Assembly: GCF_004324835.1 (NCBI RefSeq)
Contig: NW_021163022.1
Coordinates: forward strand, 124,001-188,000
Direction: 5' to 3'
DNA from: Dendronephthya gigantea
Lineage: Eukaryota; Cnidaria; Anthozoa; Malacalcyonacea; Nephtheidae
Length of the DNA stretch: 64,000 nt
The position numbers were made by a program, and so were the translations under genes. The notes beneath the pieces were generated by a model, which was not told the DNA's origin, searched no databases, and worked only from the letters and a program-made list of their open reading frames with translations. Position 1 is the stretch's first letter. Every line of letters begins with the position of its first letter. Below are positions 61,801 through 64,000 of the stretch, one piece after another.

Positions 61801-64000
61801 TTTTTCCCTGGGCACCTTTTGCTTCCTTTTTTCTCAGATCGTGCCTTTGTCGTTTATCGTTCAAATTCGGGTTTGACTTTTAGACGTAAGAATTGCTGAT
61901 GGTTCATACAATGAAGGACGAGTGGAGGTTTATTATAACGGCAGATGGGGAACAGTTTGTGATGATTATTGGGACATGAACGATGCACGTGTTGTCTGCA
62001 GACAGCTTGGTTTTCAAGATGCAGAAGCTGCTTATCAGGGTCATAATGTTCGCGATGGAACTGGACAGATTTGGCTCGATAATGTTGATTGTAGAGGTTC
62101 TGAGTCGTCGCTATTTTCATGCAGACATCGAGGTTGGGGTCGTCACAGTTGTAGCCACAGTGAAGACGCTGGTGTTCGATGCAAAAACAATGGAAGTATC
62201 GGTAAGAATATACGATGACAGGGATATTTATATCTTCAATTATTCTTCTAGAATCAGTTATTGATTAAAAAAGATTTGAGAATATTAATTTTTCTTTTAT
62301 CCATGGGTCTTAAAATACCCTGGTCCGTTTACGCCGGATCCGAAGCGAAATGGAAGTCCGGCAAGCAATATGACTGCAAGCCAAAAGATTCCCCCCAAAA
62401 AACGGGGATCGCTTTTTACTTTTTTACGGAGTGGTCTAGTTTCGCGAGGATTGAATTTTTATAAGGTCTAGCTGATTTTTGCTTGCAGGAAATTTTACGC
62501 GATGTCAAAAAAAGTTGGATCTTGGTTTTATACTGGACAATTCTGGTAGTGTTGGGAGCACAAACTTTGAACGAATGAAACGATTTGTCAAAGATCTGAC
62601 AAACTTCTATACAATTAGCCAAGAAGAGACCCGGGTTTCTGTGATGTCGTATGCGAGCTCTGCAAACATTCATATTCGGTTTTCGACATATTTTTCTGAC
62701 AAAAGCCAGTTCGATACTGCCGTGGATAATATTCAATATACAGGCGGAGGAACTGCCACCAGCATTGCTTTGAACATGGCATATAGTTATATGTTTACGT
62801 CAGGATATGGAGCCAGAAGACCAGGTAAGAATCAAATTTCAAATTTCAAATCGTGTCACATAACCTCCATGATTGAAGGCGCTATATATCGGATGGCAGC
62901 GAAATTTGTGCAGGTAACAAAAGAAAATTTTTGTATGATGGTATGATAGTGTTACTAGTGATTAGTAATTTATAAAGCCCACTATACACTTGCTCTATTA
63001 ATAAAGCATTTGGGACTCCTTTTGTCTGAGGTCACTGGGCGCAAAATCCTTTGTCTGTCAGAAAGTAAAACAATTGATCTCTGATTCTTAGGACTAGTTT
63101 GAATCAGGCCTTACTCTCCAGACAAAGTTATTTACATAACGCTTGCATGGTTGTGCATGTTAGTTGAACCTTCGACCTAAAAAGAACTCTGTTAATTTTT
63201 AGAGTTTAAAAAGGTATTGGTAATCTTGACAGACGGGTATAGTAACACAGGGCAGGTCAGCGGGCCTTCTCGGCAACTGAAGAACTATGGGGTTGTAATA
63301 TTCAGTGTGGGGATTGGACAGAGTTTATCCATGCGCGAACTGAGAGAAATGGCATCAGATCCAGTGGATCAACATGTTATCACTTTGAACAGTTTTTCCC
63401 AACTAGAAAGTCTTGCAGGAAAGATGTCTTCACAGACATGCAACGGTGAGATTAATGCTGACATGTGTATTAATAGTAGCAATGATATTGAGTTATGGTA
63501 ATAATTACAGTGGTTATAGGGATGATTATGGTAGTGATGGTGCACGACAGAATTATATCTGCCGGATGCCAATGAGAATGGTAGTGATTATGTTATCAAC
63601 GACAACAACACTGTTGATTATATTTTTGTTTTTCCAGCATCTCATTTCCAAGTGTTTTGTGACAAAGACTACATGACAGCTGTATTTGATCGCGGAGATC
63701 TTCCAAAAAATGTCAACATCGACAATCTGTATCTTCGAAGTCGAAGTCGATATTGTAAAGCCAGCTCGAACTCAACTCATGTCATTGTAAAAACTCAGCT
63801 TACTGGTTGTGGAACAGTGTTCACAAAAGACGATCAAACCCTCTATTTTAGCAACGCTCTTTCTGAGGTGGAACAGAGTTATAGTGGTTCTGGTGTTATC
63901 ACAAGAAATTATCTCTTCAAAGCCAACATGACGTGTTCATATCCTCGAAAACGTACTGTTGGATCTTTCAGTTTTGCCCCAGCAAAAGAAAGAACGCTTG
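55695..64000 (+). CDS. G5: LDLa(x4)-SRCR-vWA-ZP receptor, cut by the window end
   Basis: Exons: signal peptide 55695-55812; linker 56440-56481; LDLa 57346-57474; linker 57565-57603; LDLa 57748-57876; linkers 57967-58005 and 59591-59632; LDLa 60611-60739; linker 60830-60868; LDLa 61395-61544; SRCR 61884-62201; vWA 62489-62824 and 63203-63445; ZP-N from 63638. The frame is open to the edge. ZP-C, the furin site and the TM must lie beyond the window. Two decayed LDLa exons (near 56313 and 59461) and a 35-bp minisatellite lie in its introns. Confidence 0.83.
56285..57115. repeat. Duplicated G5 block, copy 1
   Basis: Decayed LDLa, linker 56440-56481 and intron up to GACAAGCTGCATTCC. Repeated at 59445-60302. 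Confidence 0.75.
56313..56395 (+). pseudogene. Decayed type-2 LDLa exon
   Basis: CATCACAAACTGTGTGTCGG and TAATCGTTACCAATGT match LDLa exons, but stops follow and the acceptor AG is lost. Confidence 0.65.
57346..57474 (+). CDS. G5 LDLa 1 (type 2)
   Basis: [31 protein letters not shown]. Confidence 0.86.
57748..57876 (+). CDS. G5 LDLa 2 (type 2)
   Basis: Near-identical to the first, 402 bp downstream: a recent tandem copy of LDLa plus linker. Confidence 0.86.
58711..59135. repeat. 35-bp minisatellite, about 12 units
   Basis: Unit with GACCATGGTCGTATTTGCC and ATTTTCCGGCGAATAT. Spacing is 35 bp except for one 4-bp insertion near 58924. The - strand is free of stops in all three frames, which follows from the unit, not from coding. 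Confidence 0.95.
59445..60302. repeat. Duplicated G5 block, copy 2
   Basis: Second copy of 56285-57115, again with a decayed LDLa (59461-59546) and an intact linker (59591-59632). Confidence 0.75.
59461..59546 (+). pseudogene. Decayed type-2 LDLa exon
   Basis: Same damage as at 56313, so the decay came before the duplication. Confidence 0.65.
60611..60739 (+). CDS. G5 LDLa 3 (type 2)
   Basis: [31 protein letters not shown]; intact. Confidence 0.86.
61395..61544 (+). CDS. G5 LDLa 4 (type 1)
   Basis: [25 protein letters not shown]. One codon longer than in G3 and G4 (SSIIHC). Donor A|GTTTGT. Confidence 0.86.
61884..62201 (+). CDS. G5 SRCR domain
   Basis: [41 protein letters not shown]; six Cys; 106 codons. 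Confidence 0.94.
62489..63445 (+). CDS. G5 vWA domain (two exons)
   Basis: Exons 62489-62824 and 63203-63445. DNSGSVG, GGGTATS, LTDGYSN; complete metal site. Confidence 0.93.
63638..64000 (+). CDS. G5 ZP-N exon, partial
   Basis: [47 protein letters not shown]. Runs off the window nine bases short of the expected exon end. Confidence 0.9.

Overview
The window is animal nuclear DNA: AT-rich, with genes split by introns, mixed with DNA transposons, MITEs, LINE fragments and microsatellites. The domain mix (LDLa, SRCR, vWA and ZP in one membrane protein) and the repeats suggest an early-branching marine invertebrate, most likely a cnidarian. That assignment is inference; no rRNA or other diagnostic gene is present.

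Almost the whole window is a head-to-tail array, all on the + strand, of five paralogous genes, here called G1 to G5. G1 is 4254-18244, G2 20612-29557, G3 30889-38137, G4 40401-54405 and G5 55695 to beyond the window end. Each encodes a type I membrane protein: signal peptide, a variable number of LDL-receptor class A (LDLa) modules joined by Ser/Thr/Gln-rich micro-exons, zero to four SRCR domains, one vWA domain with a complete MIDAS, a ZP domain followed by a furin-like RRVRR site, one transmembrane helix and a cytoplasmic tail of about 30 residues. Exons up to ZP-N are phase-1 symmetric, so modules can be gained, lost or skipped without breaking the frame. The copies use this freedom: G1 has four SRCR exons, G2 has none and four or more LDLa, G3 has one LDLa and one SRCR, G4 and G5 have four LDLa and one SRCR. 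G2 has two candidate signal-peptide exons. G3 carries a 4-bp insertion in its last ZP exon that breaks the frame. The vWA-ZP-TM part is nearly constant, so the likely picture is a fixed adhesion and polymerisation base with a changing recognition tip. A role in immunity, self-recognition or epithelial/matrix adhesion is possible, but none is shown by the sequence.

Upstream (1337-3126, - strand) lies an unrecognised gene in at least two exons, divergent from G1. Mobile DNA lies in introns and spacers: a 4165-bp Polinton-like palindrome in G4 (44681-48845), a 1.83-kb TIR element in G1 (10292-12120), a 5'-truncated LINE in G1 (14748-15732), older LINE pieces in G4, several MITEs, a 35-bp minisatellite in G5 (58711-59135) and a long AT run in G4. 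Spacers upstream of G3 and G4 are duplicates of each other, as are those upstream of G2 and G5, which records growth of the array by segmental duplication.
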